A stretch of DNA of 64,000 nt from Paenibacillus athensensis. Lineage in GTDB: Bacteria; Bacillota; Bacilli; Paenibacillales; NBRC-103111. The notes below the pieces were generated by a model. The model was given only the letters and a program-made list of their open reading frames with translations. It was not told where the DNA came from and made no database searches. Of this stretch, positions 25,897 through 35,307 are shown piece by piece. Both the position numbers and the translations under genes were made by a program. Positions within the stretch are counted from its first letter, which is position 1; each line of letters begins with the position of its first letter. The stretch spans positions 124,001 to 188,000 of the forward strand of contig NZ_MYFO02000015.1 in assembly GCF_004514475.2 (NCBI RefSeq). The letters are read 5' to 3'.

Positions 25897-28182
25897 GTGG
25901 GCTCAGAATTGCTTAATGCTTCGATCGATGTAAGCGAGTCTTTCCGCAAGCAGGATAATATCTATTTCAACCTCTCCCGCGTCGCCGAACTCGATGCCGG
26001 GAACGGGAGAGGCCGGCTGGAGTGGCAGAGGCACGCTTATAAAGTAAGAACTTCTTTCAACCAGGTGATGCTTCCCTTCGAAAGAACGACCTCCTGGGAA
26101 TTCCCGCCGGAATATGAGCAGGATAAAGTGCTGCCGTTCGATATCTCTTTCATTTCGGAAAATGTGATGAGGATCCGGTTCTCCGGATCCGGCGCCCTGC
26201 CGGATTTGCGTGCTGCTTCGCCGATGATCGAGCAGCTGGATCAGGGAAAGTGGACGGTAAAAGAAGACGGGGAGCATACCGTTTATGAGAGTCCCTTCGG
26301 CTCGCTGACGATTGAACACAATCCGCTGCGCATGATTCTACGGGACCGCTCGGGCAAGGTGCTTACCCAAACCAAACAGCTCGCCGATCAGGCGGGGATC
26401 GTCAACTTCGAACCGATGCCAACCTCCATCGCGCGGAGCTCGGCCGACCTGAAGCGCAACATGGCCCTTTCGCTGTCGCTTGCGCCCGGCGAGGCGATCA
26501 TCGGCGGCGGCGAATCGTTCAGCGGCATGAACAAGCGGGGGCAGAAGCTGAAGCTGTGGATGAACGATCCGAAGGGCATCATGAACAACGAAATGTACAA
26601 GCCGGTTCCCTTTCTCATGAGCAGCAGCGGGTACGGTGTGTTCGTTCACACCTCCGCACCCGTGACCCTCGATATTGGCCAAAGCTACACCGGCGCGCAA
26701 ACGATTTATGTCGGGGACGACCTGATAGACGTTTTCTTTTTTCTCGGCAATGCGCATGAGATTCTCGGAAGCTATACCCGGTTGACCGGGAAGAGCCCGG
26801 TTCCGCCGCTGTGGTCGTTCGGCCTGTGGATGAGCCGGATAACTTACAATTCCCAGGAGGAAGTGCTGGACGTTGCGCATAAGCTGCGCGAGAACCGCAT
26901 TCCCTGTGACGTGATTCACCTGGATACCGGCTGGTTCGATGTGGAATGGCGGTGCAATTACGAGTTTTCGCCGCCGCGTTTTCCCGATCCGAAGGCCATG
27001 CTCGATCAGCTGAAGGAGCAGGATTTCCATTTGAGCCTTTGGCAGCTGCCTTATTTTACCCCGACCAATTCCTTGTTCGCGGAAATCGTCGAAAAGGGCT
27101 ACGCGATCAAGGACGGCGACGGCAAGCTGCCGACCGAGGACGCGATCATCGACTTCAGCAACCCCGAGGCAGTCAAGTGGTACCAGGAGTTGCTTTCGAA
27201 GCTATTAGATCTCGGCGTTTCCGCTTTCAAGGCGGACTTCGGCGAAGGCGCTCCGCTTCATGGAGCCTATGCATCCGGCAAAAGCGGCCGTGTCGAGCAC
27301 AACCTGTACCCGCTTCGTTACACCAAAGCCGTCTATGAAGCCGGCAAGCGCGGCAGCGGACGCGGCGAGAACCCGGTAATCTGGGCGCGCAGCTCCTGGG
27401 CGGGGGGGCAGAAGTATCCCGTCCACTGGGGCGGAGACGCGGAAACGAGCGACGCCGGCATGGCGGCCACCGTGCGCGGGGGGCTATCCCTCGGCAATTC
27501 CGGCTTCACCTTCTGGAGCCACGACAACGGAGGCTTTGTCACCCGAAGTCCGGAAGAGCTCTATCTGCGCTGGCTGGCTATGGGCATGTTTACCTCGCAC
27601 ACGCGCAGCCATGGACAGCCGCCCAAGGAGCCGTGGGAATTCAGCCCGGAGTTCATGGAAGTATTCCGTAAAATCGTGGGCGTCCGCTATGCGTTGATGC
27701 CGTACATCTATGCGCAGTCCGTCAAAGCGGCGGCCGAAGGCCTGCCGATGTTCCGCGCGCTGTGCATCGACTATACGCAGGACCCGATTGCCTGGCTGCT
27801 GGATGATGAGTATTTGTTCGGCGACAGCCTGCTGGTTGCTCCTTTGTTCCATAAGGGGCTCTCCTCGCGCAAGGTCTATGTGCCGGAAGGGATCTGGATC
27901 GATTACCAGACGCACAAAGCTTACGAAGGCGGCCGGTACTATGAAATCGAGGCGGGACAACTACCGATTATCGTTCTTGTCAAGGAAGGTGCCGCGATTC
28001 CGCATGTGCCGGTAGCCCAATCCACGCAGGAAATCGACTGGAACGCGCTGGAGTTTGTCGCTTACGTCGCAAATGCGAATAAGGCTGAGGGCTACGTATG
28101 CCTGCCGGGCGGCGAACTGGAGCAGCGGTCGTTTGATGTGGGGCAGGGCTCGCAGAGCGGTCTGCGGGTTGTGCGCGCGTAA
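25897..28182 (+). CDS. GH31 alpha-xylosidase-like glycosidase
   Basis: A 761-residue enzyme with GH31 architecture: N-terminal beta-sandwich (about 1-265), (beta/alpha)8 barrel (about 265-610) and C-terminal beta domains. Nucleophile Asp447 lies in FKADFGEGAP, as in YicI-type alpha-xylosidases (KxDFGE), and the probable acid/base is Asp514 in WGGDAETSDAG. RSSWAGGQKYPVHW and HDNGGF are also family landmarks. There is no signal peptide, so it acts in the cytosol. It would release alpha-xylose or related residues from imported xyloglucan-type oligosaccharides. It starts at GTG after ACGGAGGG. Confidence 0.9.
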   Translation: MGSELLNASIDVSESFRKQDNIYFNLSRVAELDAGNGRGRLEWQRHAYKVRTSFNQVMLPFERTTSWEFPPEYEQDKVLPFDISFISENVMRIRFSGSGALPDLRAASPMIEQLDQGKWTVKEDGEHTVYESPFGSLTIEHNPLRMILRDRSGKVLTQTKQLADQAGIVNFEPMPTSIARSSADLKRNMALSLSLAPGEAIIGGGESFSGMNKRGQKLKLWMNDPKGIMNNEMYKPVPFLMSSSGYGVFVHTSAPVTLDIGQSYTGAQTIYVGDDLIDVFFFLGNAHEILGSYTRLTGKSPVPPLWSFGLWMSRITYNSQEEVLDVAHKLRENRIPCDVIHLDTGWFDVEWRCNYEFSPPRFPDPKAMLDQLKEQDFHLSLWQLPYFTPTNSLFAEIVEKGYAIKDGDGKLPTEDAIIDFSNPEAVKWYQELLSKLLDLGVSAFKADFGEGAPLHGAYASGKSGRVEHNLYPLRYTKAVYEAGKRGSGRGENPVIWARSSWAGGQKYPVHWGGDAETSDAGMAATVRGGLSLGNSGFTFWSHDNGGFVTRSPEELYLRWLAMGMFTSHTRSHGQPPKEPWEFSPEFMEVFRKIVGVRYALMPYIYAQSVKAAAEGLPMFRALCIDYTQDPIAWLLDDEYLFGDSLLVAPLFHKGLSSRKVYVPEGIWIDYQTHKAYEGGRYYEIEAGQLPIIVLVKEGAAIPHVPVAQSTQEIDWNALEFVAYVANANKAEGYVCLPGGELEQRSFDVGQGSQSGLRVVRA

Positions 28183-28235
28183 TTGGCTGGAATAGGCAAA
28201 GCAGCCCAAAGAGAATGAAGCAATAACAAAGCAAG

Positions 28236-28284
28236 GGGCTTTCCCGTAAGGTCTTGGATGACCGGAGGGAAGGCTCTTTTTTTT
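28236..28284 (+). terminator. Rho-independent terminator after GH31 gene
   Basis: GGGCTTTCCC (28236-28245) pairs with GGGAAGGCTC (28267-28276) with two wobble pairs, enclosing a smaller GGTC/GACC hairpin, and is followed by eight T. It closes the sugar locus. Confidence 0.8.
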
Positions 28285-28700
28285 CAAAGTCAGTCCGAAA
28301 GGGCAGGGAAATGTCGTTGGCGTTGGGCTGGCGTTTCCTTCATAAACTCAGCGGTTAAACTGATATGAACGGCGGTCAATACCTCTTTTAAAATCTTGGC
28401 ACGAAGGCAAAGACGTTGACGGTGGTTAACAATCTGATATGCGCGGGGTGAGTACCGCATTTCAATCCATCCGTCGTGGAGCTGCCTCGGACTAACGGCG
28501 CACGTTCGGCTGTCAATTAGTACTTAGTACATAGCTTAACATGAGGGTTCTCCTTACTGGTTGTTTGCCTCCGAGCCAAGACTTCAAATTCCCCTTTTTA
28601 AAATGTAATTGTTATTCAGTACAAACTAAGCGATCAATACTGTTTCCGACTGCTTCTTCTCAATAGCACAATCAATAGCCCATACGAACCCTATGAGTTC
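28285..28700. other. Intergenic region without recognised gene
   Basis: About 415 bases with no convincing open frame on either strand. It lies between the terminator and a transposase fragment and is probably insertion-sequence debris. Confidence 0.5.
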
Positions 28701-28857
28701 TCTGATTCAAGTCCCAGGCAATTGATGTCGTATGCTGATCTTGTTCCTAAAGAATATTCAAGTGGCACTAGCCGTTGGCAAGGATCCATCACGAAAGTGG
28801 GAAATGCTCACAGTCATGTCATCGTAGAATTTGCCTGGTCTTATCGGCACTCTCCTC
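28701..28857 (+). pseudogene. IS110/IS116-type transposase C-terminal fragment
   Basis: Reads SPRQLMSYADLVPKEYSSG, then RWQGSITKVGNAHSHVIVEF and AWSYRHSP, the conserved C-terminal block of IS116/IS902-type transposases (usual form LMSYLGLVPSE..SSG..R.QG.ITK.GN). Only about 50 residues remain. It is a different subgroup from the IS110 gene at 2825-6440. Confidence 0.75.
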
Positions 28858-28891
28858 GGCTCGGTCTTAGTAATCTCCAGCACATTTTTGG

Positions 28892-28897
28892 TATAAT
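28892..28897 (+). promoter_or_regulatory. Candidate -10 element before MalT-like regulator
   Basis: TATAAT within TTTTTGGTATAATATT, about 110 bases upstream of the regulator start. No good -35 sequence at 17 bases, so low confidence. Confidence 0.3.
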
Positions 28898-29008
28898 ATT
28901 CATCTAAAACAGACTTGTGTTTTGGCTTGAAGCACTTTGCGCATACACATTATTCTTATAGCTCGATATGCAATAATATTATTACTTGCACTTCAAGGAG
29001 GTCTCGTT

Positions 29009-31627
29009 ATGAAGAAAGAAACAAAACCTCATGTAACCAACGAAGTTCTAACTACGAAGCTAGAGAAACCGCCCTCACGGCAGTTGATGGTTGATCGAAA
29101 CCATTTGATTGATCTACTTCATAGAGGTCAGGATAAAAGGCTAAGTCTCGTTTCAGCGCCTGCGGGCTTTGGAAAAACAACCGTAGTGAGTCAATGGGCA
29201 TCCATTTGTGACCGGCCTGTTGCATGGCTTTCGTTAGATGAAAGAGATAATGATGTTATACGTTTTCTCACCTATGTAATAGAGGCAATTCGCAAGGTTT
29301 TTCCAAACTTAGGAAATGGGATTCTTATTGCGCTAAGCTCCCCTCAATTGCCACAAATTAATGCCGTCCTAAGCCAATTAATCAATGAACTACACACAAT
29401 GCAAAAGGCTTTTACGATGGTCATTGATGATTATCATTTAATCAATAACCCTTCTATTGAGCAAGGTCTAAGCTTCCTAGTCGCACAAATGCCTTCTCAT
29501 ATGAATGTAACGATCGTATCACGTGACATGCCCGATCTACCGTTATCCAAGCTGCGTGCTAAAAATCAGCTGATGGAGATAGGTGTTAAGGATTTGCGTT
29601 TTACAGACATCGAAACGGCATGTTTTCTAAATCAAGTCATGGGGCTTAGCCTAACCAAAAAAAATATGATCGAGCTTGAAAAAAGAACGGAAGGATGGGT
29701 CACAGGTCTTCAACTCGCAGCACTTTCCATTCAAGGGAATAAAGATGTCACCTGTTTATTGGAAAATGACTCCTTTGCGGGCAGCCATCATTTCGTTATG
29801 GATTATCTATTCGATGAGGTTCTTGTCCAACTGCCCGAAAACATACTAAATTTTTTAATGGTTACTTCCATGCTGGACCGGTTTTCTGCCCCTCTTTGCG
29901 ATGCTATATTATCGAACGAATGGATCCCTTCTGGTTGGAATAGCCAAAAAACGATTGAATATTTGGAAAGGAAAAATTTGTTTATCATTCCCTTAGATCA
30001 GGAACGGCGGTGGTATCGTTACCATCATCTTTTCGCTGAGCTATTAAAAATGAGATTTAAAAAAAATAGAGAACAAATTGCCGGCGATCAGGATATTATT
30101 TCCAAGCTACATAAGCGTGCAAGCCTTTGGTATGAGAACAATCATTTCACACTTGAGGCTTTTTATCATGCGGTGGAAGCAAAGGATACTGAAGGTGCTT
30201 CCAGACTGGTAGAAGGAGGCGGCGTTCCTTTACTTTATCGTGGCGCAGCAACACCGGTTCTGCATTGGCTTGAATCGCTGCCTTTATCTGTCTTAGATGC
30301 CAACCCCTCGTTAAGAGTGCTATATGCCACAACGCTATTGTTTCTGGGTAGAGTTGGGGAAGTAGAAAAAATATTGGTCACAGCGGAAAATACGCTAAGC
30401 TCACTCCCTCAAAACGAAAAAAATAATAATCTAATGGGACATATTTCCGCGACCCGAGCAGCGGTGGCTGTTTCGCAAAATAATTTATCTCGCATTATGG
30501 AATGCTCTCAACATGCTATCGAAAACCTTAGTCCTCTAAACCTGCCGGTACTTACTGCTACGAAATGGACATTGGGCTTCGCTCACCAGATGCAAGGCAA
30601 TCATAAATTGGCACGCGAAGCTTATGAAGAAGCGCTGAGGAGTAGTGAAGCTATTGGACATTTTATTATCACAATCTTGGCTTCAATTGGATTAGGCAAT
30701 ATTTATGAAATGGAAAATCAACTCCACTTGGCTAAAAATAGCTACATGAAAGTTCTGAATTTAGATGGACACTTAGCTTTTCCGGCTTCCGCTGTCGCTT
30801 ATCTCGGTCTATCACGTATCGCTTACGAACAAGATCACATGAAGGAAGCGTTAGATCTCATTCAAGAAGCCATAAAATTGGCGCGGCACTTGAACAATAT
30901 GGACACCCTTACAGTTTGCGAGCTATTGCATGCTAAAATAAACCTTGCTCAAGGAAAAATAGGAGAGACTTTGAAATTACTCAAACAAGCAAGCCAGTCT
31001 CTTCAAAAAAATAACTTCTCCATGAACATGTACAAGGTTGCACAAGCTGAAGTGCTTACCCGACTTCACTTACATGATATCCCATCAGCACAATATCTTG
31101 TTCAGAAATACAATCTGCCCAATGAACAAATTCGTGTGCACTTGGCTGCGGGTGAAACAGATCAAGCACTATTAAAAATAGAATCGTTGACTCAAGCTTC
31201 AATAGAAATGCTGATTCTGCGTGCATTAACCTATTTCCAGGCAAAGGAAATAGAAAAAGCTGTTTTTCCTTTATGGGAGGCCATTGAGATCGCTAAAACA
31301 GAAGGTCACCTGCGTGTTTTTTTAGATCAAGGAGCTCCGATGGAAGCACTTTTAAAAGCTGCTCTGCGATTTGAAATTATGACAGATCATATAAACACGT
31401 TACTTTTACATTTTTCAACGAAACATCCATCTATGGCTCCCTTAACTCAAAGAGAACTGGAGGTTTTACGCTTAATTGCTCAGGGGTTTTCCAATCATGA
31501 GATCAGCAAGATGCTTTTCGTCTCTCTCAATACCATCAAGGGGCACAATCAACGTATTTTTTCTAAGCTGCAAGTTAAAAGCCGCGCCGAAGCAATCTTA
31601 CGCACACATGAGCTGCGTTTGCTATAA
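29009..31627 (+). CDS. MalT-like LuxR-family ATP-dependent regulator
   Basis: An 872-residue STAND-class transcription activator. The N-terminal NTPase has Walker A SAPAGFGKTTV (about residues 48-58) and Walker B TMVIDDYHLI; a long TPR-like helical region follows (about 400-790), and a LuxR-type helix-turn-helix closes the protein (LTQRELEVLRLIAQGFSNHE, then VSLNTIKGH). The ATG at 29009 follows AAGGAGG; the frame upstream to 28937 lacks a site. The inducer is unknown. Proteins of this kind in Firmicutes often sit beside small DUF6326-type membrane proteins, as here. Confidence 0.92.
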   Translation: MKKETKPHVTNEVLTTKLEKPPSRQLMVDRNHLIDLLHRGQDKRLSLVSAPAGFGKTTVVSQWASICDRPVAWLSLDERDNDVIRFLTYVIEAIRKVFPNLGNGILIALSSPQLPQINAVLSQLINELHTMQKAFTMVIDDYHLINNPSIEQGLSFLVAQMPSHMNVTIVSRDMPDLPLSKLRAKNQLMEIGVKDLRFTDIETACFLNQVMGLSLTKKNMIELEKRTEGWVTGLQLAALSIQGNKDVTCLLENDSFAGSHHFVMDYLFDEVLVQLPENILNFLMVTSMLDRFSAPLCDAILSNEWIPSGWNSQKTIEYLERKNLFIIPLDQERRWYRYHHLFAELLKMRFKKNREQIAGDQDIISKLHKRASLWYENNHFTLEAFYHAVEAKDTEGASRLVEGGGVPLLYRGAATPVLHWLESLPLSVLDANPSLRVLYATTLLFLGRVGEVEKILVTAENTLSSLPQNEKNNNLMGHISATRAAVAVSQNNLSRIMECSQHAIENLSPLNLPVLTATKWTLGFAHQMQGNHKLAREAYEEALRSSEAIGHFIITILASIGLGNIYEMENQLHLAKNSYMKVLNLDGHLAFPASAVAYLGLSRIAYEQDHMKEALDLIQEAIKLARHLNNMDTLTVCELLHAKINLAQGKIGETLKLLKQASQSLQKNNFSMNMYKVAQAEVLTRLHLHDIPSAQYLVQKYNLPNEQIRVHLAAGETDQALLKIESLTQASIEMLILRALTYFQAKEIEKAVFPLWEAIEIAKTEGHLRVFLDQGAPMEALLKAALRFEIMTDHINTLLLHFSTKHPSMAPLTQRELEVLRLIAQGFSNHEISKMLFVSLNTIKGHNQRIFSKLQVKSRAEAILRTHELRLL

Positions 31628-31756
31628 GATATTGTTCTTGTGAATTTAAAAAAACAACACTTTAGTGTCTAGGTATCCATTCTCCCCTCGTGATATATTG
31701 TTTCTAAATTCCTCACAGGTATTTTGAAGCATAAAAACACCGATGGAGAGAGGATA

Positions 31757-31972
31757 ATGGATATGAACAAATAACACCCCGCTTTTTATTATTAGCTGCG
31801 GTACTCGTTGAAGTCCCGATCGCAATGGTTCTTTTATCAAGATTTTTGAAGCAGGGAATCCATCGATGGGCGAACATCATTGCCGGTGCATTCACAATTC
31901 TATATGTTATTGGAGGTGGGTCTGTAGCTCCGCCCGGGCTAATCCGAGAGGTTGGATCGTTTCACAAATTAT
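31757..31972 (+). pseudogene. Decayed paralogue of DUF6326-like membrane protein
   Basis: After an early stop (ATGGATATGAACAAATAA at 31757), an open stretch reads VEVPIAMVLLSRFLKQGIHR, then WANIIAGAFTILYVIGGGS. This matches the pattern of the intact gene downstream (VTIPVLMIFLSVALPAKVNR, then RANIIIAAVYIPYMLFN). The start is broken and the 3' end is altered, so it is a duplicated, decayed copy. The rest of 31628-32037 holds nothing else recognised. Confidence 0.6.
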
Positions 31973-32037
31973 GATGGTCATCGTAAATGACGTGGAAATA
32001 GGGATTACAACTTTTGATTTATGAAGGGGAGATTAAT

Positions 32038-32466
32038 ATGAATACGCAAAATAAAGCACAAAGTGCACTAGAAGACATCAAAGTCAATTTGAAGCTGAAG
32101 ATTGCTGCACTGTGGGCGAGTTTTATGTTTCTCTATGTTTATGTTGATTATTTTCACTTATATATGCCTGGCAAAATCGAAGATATACTGGCAGGAAAAG
32201 TATTTACATTTGACATTTCATATGTCTTTCTATTGATAGCACTTGTTTTGGTGACAATTCCAGTTCTTATGATTTTCCTTTCTGTTGCCCTGCCGGCTAA
32301 GGTAAATCGCCGGGCAAATATCATTATTGCCGCGGTGTATATTCCATATATGTTGTTTAATTTAGCAGGAGAGGCTTGGGCGCACATGGTGTTTGGCGCT
32401 GTTGTAGAAGTTGCTCTTCTTTGTCTAATTATCAGGTATGCATGGAAATGGCCATCTTCGTTATAA
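32038..32466 (+). CDS. DUF6326-like small membrane protein
   Basis: A 142-residue integral membrane protein with about four hydrophobic segments (FMFLYVYVDYFHLY, the LLIALVLVTIPVLMIFL region, IIIAAVYIPYMLFNL, VVEVALLCLIIRYAW). It resembles DUF6326 proteins that follow MalT-like LuxR regulators. The ATG at 32038 follows AAGGGGAG; the longer frame from 32014 is not used. Function unknown; the pairing suggests it is controlled by the upstream regulator. Confidence 0.7.
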   Translation: MNTQNKAQSALEDIKVNLKLKIAALWASFMFLYVYVDYFHLYMPGKIEDILAGKVFTFDISYVFLLIALVLVTIPVLMIFLSVALPAKVNRRANIIIAAVYIPYMLFNLAGEAWAHMVFGAVVEVALLCLIIRYAWKWPSSL

Positions 32467-32665
32467 TGATCATCCAGTTCGCCATCGTTTGGCGAGACAG
32501 CGCATAAGAATCTCGAGGACCCTCGTTATGTTGCATTCGATAACGGGGGATTTCTATTTGTTCGGTGGCCTACTGTTTGGCATCGGTACGCTTCTTTTCC
32601 GCATTCTGTGGCAGTGGGCGCCAAGTTTGCTTGTGTTTTTTACAACTCATTATATAGGAGGCTGT

Positions 32666-33049
32666 ATGAAAACCATTCGACTAGCAATCATAATATATCT
32701 TATGGTCACTGCGGCGGCATGCAGCAATGCGAGCGACAATGTTAAGAAAGGGCCGACGGCAAGTTCCGCTGTTTCCTCAGTGGAGTCGCCAAGCGGCAAT
32801 ACAGGATCCGCTGAAAAAGTCGAAATCACGAAGGAAAAATACGATAAAATTAATAATGGAATGACCTACAAAGAAATCATCAAGATTGTCGGTGGCAAAG
32901 GAGAAACAATAACGGAAACGGGCGAGGAAGGCAGCGACTTGCATGGCATCGGTGTGATGTATAGAGGCAAGGGCGAGGTTGGGGCGAGTGCCACCTTCAT
33001 ATTCGTGGGCGACAAATTGCAGGCCAAATCGCAATTTGGGCTCCAATAG
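32666..33049 (+). CDS. Putative lipoprotein with DUF3862/SmpA-like domain
   Basis: A 127-residue exported lipoprotein. Signal peptide MKTIRLAIIIYLMVTAAAC ends in a lipobox, followed by a Ser-rich linker and a domain beginning ITKEKYDKINNGMTYKEII, then VGGKGE, typical of DUF3862 and the SmpA/OmlA-BLIP fold. The ATG at 32666 follows TAGGAGG; the upstream extension of the frame is not protein-like. Function unknown. Confidence 0.8.
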   Translation: MKTIRLAIIIYLMVTAAACSNASDNVKKGPTASSAVSSVESPSGNTGSAEKVEITKEKYDKINNGMTYKEIIKIVGGKGETITETGEEGSDLHGIGVMYRGKGEVGASATFIFVGDKLQAKSQFGLQ

Positions 33050-33167
33050 CTAAGATCATCAAATTTGCTCGACGCTTGATGTCAAACTGAGGGCTATTCG
33101 ACGCTTATGGTTACGAGCATTGTTGCGACGTTCCGCATATCACTGCTTTAATTTGGATTTAGAAGGG

Positions 33168-33956
33168 ATGGTTTACATTGTGATAATTTCCGAAAACGAG
33201 CCTCTCGCGGTCACCTTGCTCGAGGTAATCCGCACCGGCGATATCCCGGGATTGCAGAAGCTGCTCACCGAGAATCCGGGACTAGCTACGGCGAGAATTA
33301 TCGAAAGCGATATGCACAACGGTAACGTATCGCGTACGCTGTTGCATGTGGCTACCGACTGGCCCGGCCATTTTCCAAACGGTGCGTCGACTATAGCCAC
33401 ATTGGTCAAAGCTGGCGCTGAGGTGAACGCTCGAATCGCCGGCCCTAATATCGAGACACCTCTTCATTGGGCCGCGAGCAGCGATGATATCGAGGTGCTT
33501 GATGCGCTTCTCAATGCCGACGCTGATATTGAGGCGTCGGGTGCGGTCATCGCCGGGGGAACGCCGCTGGACGACGCAGTGGCGTTTGGGCAGTGGAGGG
33601 CTGCACATCGTCTGGTTGAGCGCGGCGCAAGCTTCGCTCTCTGGCATGCGGCCGCGCTCGGACTGTTGGATGACATCGAAGCCCACTTTACCGGGACACC
33701 ACTTACACAGCAATATCCGTGGGGAGCCGGGCACAATCCACCTCCAGATGAAGTTACCGTCGCCTTCTGGTGCGCTTGCCACGGCGGACAGCGGCACTCT
33801 GCCGAGTATTTGCTCGAACGAGGGGCCGAACTGAACTGGATTTCCGTGTGGGACGGATTGACCCCTTTGGATGCAGCACAACGAAGCGCTACTGGCGATT
33901 TGGTTCAATGGTTGCACAACCGGGGCGCTAAATCCGCCAAAGAACTACATCGTTAA
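33168..33956 (+). CDS. Ankyrin-repeat protein
   Basis: A 262-residue soluble protein with several ankyrin-type helices: TLLHVATDWPGHFPNG, TPLHWAASSDDIEVLDALL, GTPLDDAVAFGQWRAAHRLV and LTPLDAAQRSATGDLVQWL. Ankyrin stacks bind proteins; the partner is unknown. The start is uncertain: ATG at 33168 sits very close to AGAAGGG, and a GTG at 33180 gives better spacing. It is the GC-richest gene in this otherwise AT-rich stretch. Confidence 0.8.
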   Translation: MVYIVIISENEPLAVTLLEVIRTGDIPGLQKLLTENPGLATARIIESDMHNGNVSRTLLHVATDWPGHFPNGASTIATLVKAGAEVNARIAGPNIETPLHWAASSDDIEVLDALLNADADIEASGAVIAGGTPLDDAVAFGQWRAAHRLVERGASFALWHAAALGLLDDIEAHFTGTPLTQQYPWGAGHNPPPDEVTVAFWCACHGGQRHSAEYLLERGAELNWISVWDGLTPLDAAQRSATGDLVQWLHNRGAKSAKELHR

Positions 33957-34063
33957 GACATTGACTCTTGAAGGTTTTTCTCATCAGTAGATGACAGCAC
34001 TTGCCTTGGCTCCGCGGGGCGTATTCGAAAACATCCAGTTCTTTTCGGCCAATGAGGAAGGGC

Positions 34064-34189
34064 ATGCTAGAATGTGCTTTTTGTAAAAGCCATTTCTCGC
34101 GGCGGAGTTGGCACAGCGGAACTCCACACGGAAAGTCAGTTTGGCAGTGCGTCACCTCTACCAAAAAGGGAAAGAAGCACTGTCCTCAC
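34064..34189 (+). pseudogene. Serine recombinase zinc-ribbon fragment
   Basis: Encodes MLECAFCKSHFSRRSWHSGT, then KSVWQCVTSTKKGKKHCPH, almost the same as the zinc-ribbon segment of the intact recombinase at about 8481-8606. Only about 42 codons survive, with no resolvase domain nearby. It shows that a second related recombinase once lay here. Confidence 0.8.
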
Positions 34190-34240
34190 ATGTTGAGAGT
34201 GTTTGTCTGTTGATATATAAGGGTTTTGAATAAGTGTAGG

Positions 34241-34273
34241 TAAAAAAGTGGGGGCGCGATGGTATTCGCGTCC
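34241..34273 (-). terminator. Rho-independent terminator for retropepsin-like operon
   Basis: On the minus strand GGACGCGA pairs with TCGCGCCC around ATACCA (one mismatch), followed by ACTTTTTT. It lies just after the stop of the minus-strand gene at 34278. Confidence 0.65.
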
Positions 34274-34283
34274 TATTTCATTT

Positions 34284-34676
34284 CTATTTTGAGTTTGCCG
34301 AGTTCATCTGCATCTGATCGAGGTCGATGATCATTTTGCCGCTTTTCAGAATATCCAAACCGATCAGTCCGTTTATGCTGCTGATATCGTCATGGAACAC
34401 TCCAAAATCTAACGCGATATGGTGAAGGATGAATTTCCCAAGTTGGATTCGATCCACTTGCTTACGAAAGGAATACTCGTCCTCTCCGATTCCAAAGCTT
34501 CGTACCAATCTATCTCCGTTTTCAAACTTGATGCCGAGCTCTGATACGACATCAGAGGAAAGAGCGGAGTGCGCCGCACCAGTATCAATTACCAAGTTAT
34601 CTATGGTAAGCGAGCGTCCTTTGTAGCCAATCGTCATGGAGGCTTGAAGCAAGTTATCAACCAATTGTATCTGCAT
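34284..34676 (-). CDS. Retropepsin-like aspartic protease
   Basis: A 130-residue protein with the single aspartic protease motif VIDTGAAHSAL (DTGA) and a later hydrophobic INGLIGLDILKSGKMIID segment, the pattern of bacterial clan AA retropepsins that work as homodimers. The ATG at 34676 lies one base after the stop of the upstream 80-residue gene, giving a tight two-gene operon; the frame extends back to 34715 only by overlapping that gene. No signal peptide is visible, so it is probably cytosolic. Substrate unknown. Confidence 0.8.
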   Translation of the reverse strand: MQIQLVDNLLQASMTIGYKGRSLTIDNLVIDTGAAHSALSSDVVSELGIKFENGDRLVRSFGIGEDEYSFRKQVDRIQLGKFILHHIALDFGVFHDDISSINGLIGLDILKSGKMIIDLDQMQMNSANSK

Positions 34677-34677
34677 C

Positions 34678-34920
34678 TTATCGGTTCCTGTAAAGAGGAT
34701 TGTTCCTAAGCTCAATAGCTATTTTTTCTTGACCCGTATGATAGACGATGTTGTTATCCCTGCATTTCAGTAGCTCCTTAGTTGCTTCATCCGGATCTTG
34801 AATCGCTTTGATCAAAGCTACTTCGTCAACGTATTGCGTGCTATCTTCTGTATGAGAATTCAAAATTTCAAGAAGGACATATTGATCTGGATACATATTT
34901 CGGACCTCCTGCCATTTCAT
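34678..34920 (-). CDS. Small hypothetical protein upstream of retropepsin-like gene
   Basis: An 80-residue acidic protein (begins MKWQEVRNMYPDQYVLLEIL). It starts at an ATG preceded by GAGGTG and ends one base before the protease start. Not certainly recognised, but the pair is likely to function together, for example as protease and partner or substrate. Confidence 0.7.
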   Translation of the reverse strand: MKWQEVRNMYPDQYVLLEILNSHTEDSTQYVDEVALIKAIQDPDEATKELLKCRDNNIVYHTGQEKIAIELRNNPLYRNR

Positions 34921-35036
34921 GGGACAACACCTCGCTAACGGATATTATATCACAGTCCTTATATTTAATGAGCCGGGAGGAGTGCGATTTAATGATTTAT
35001 CGCTAGTGTTGGTTTGAAGGGTTGCGGCATTACAAG

Positions 35037-35061
35037 CGCCCTTGCTTGGACTGCAAGGGCG
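35037..35061. terminator. Isolated perfect hairpin
   Basis: CGCCCTTGC (35037-35045) pairs with GCAAGGGCG (35053-35061) over a 7-base loop, followed by TTTATC. No gene ends nearby on the plus strand, so it may be a remnant terminator. The rest of 34921-35307 shows only a TATAAT (about 35162) and an unused GGAGG at about 35201. Confidence 0.5.
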
Positions 35062-35307
35062 TTTATCAATCCAAGCGCAAGCGGCGTGTATTCATTTTTA
35101 AATTGTTACGTACTGCGAAGTGCTTTGAATTATCAGGTTCCATCCTGCATGGCAAATCCCTTATAATACAATGGTAAAAATGTACACGACAGTAAAACGG
35201 AGGAGAAGCGCCGAAGTTAGCAAAACAATCGCTTGTATGGTCTTACCAATTACTTGGCGAAGCATTGAGCTAAAAAATTAGGCACTCATCGGAGAGAGGC
35301 CACGTAA

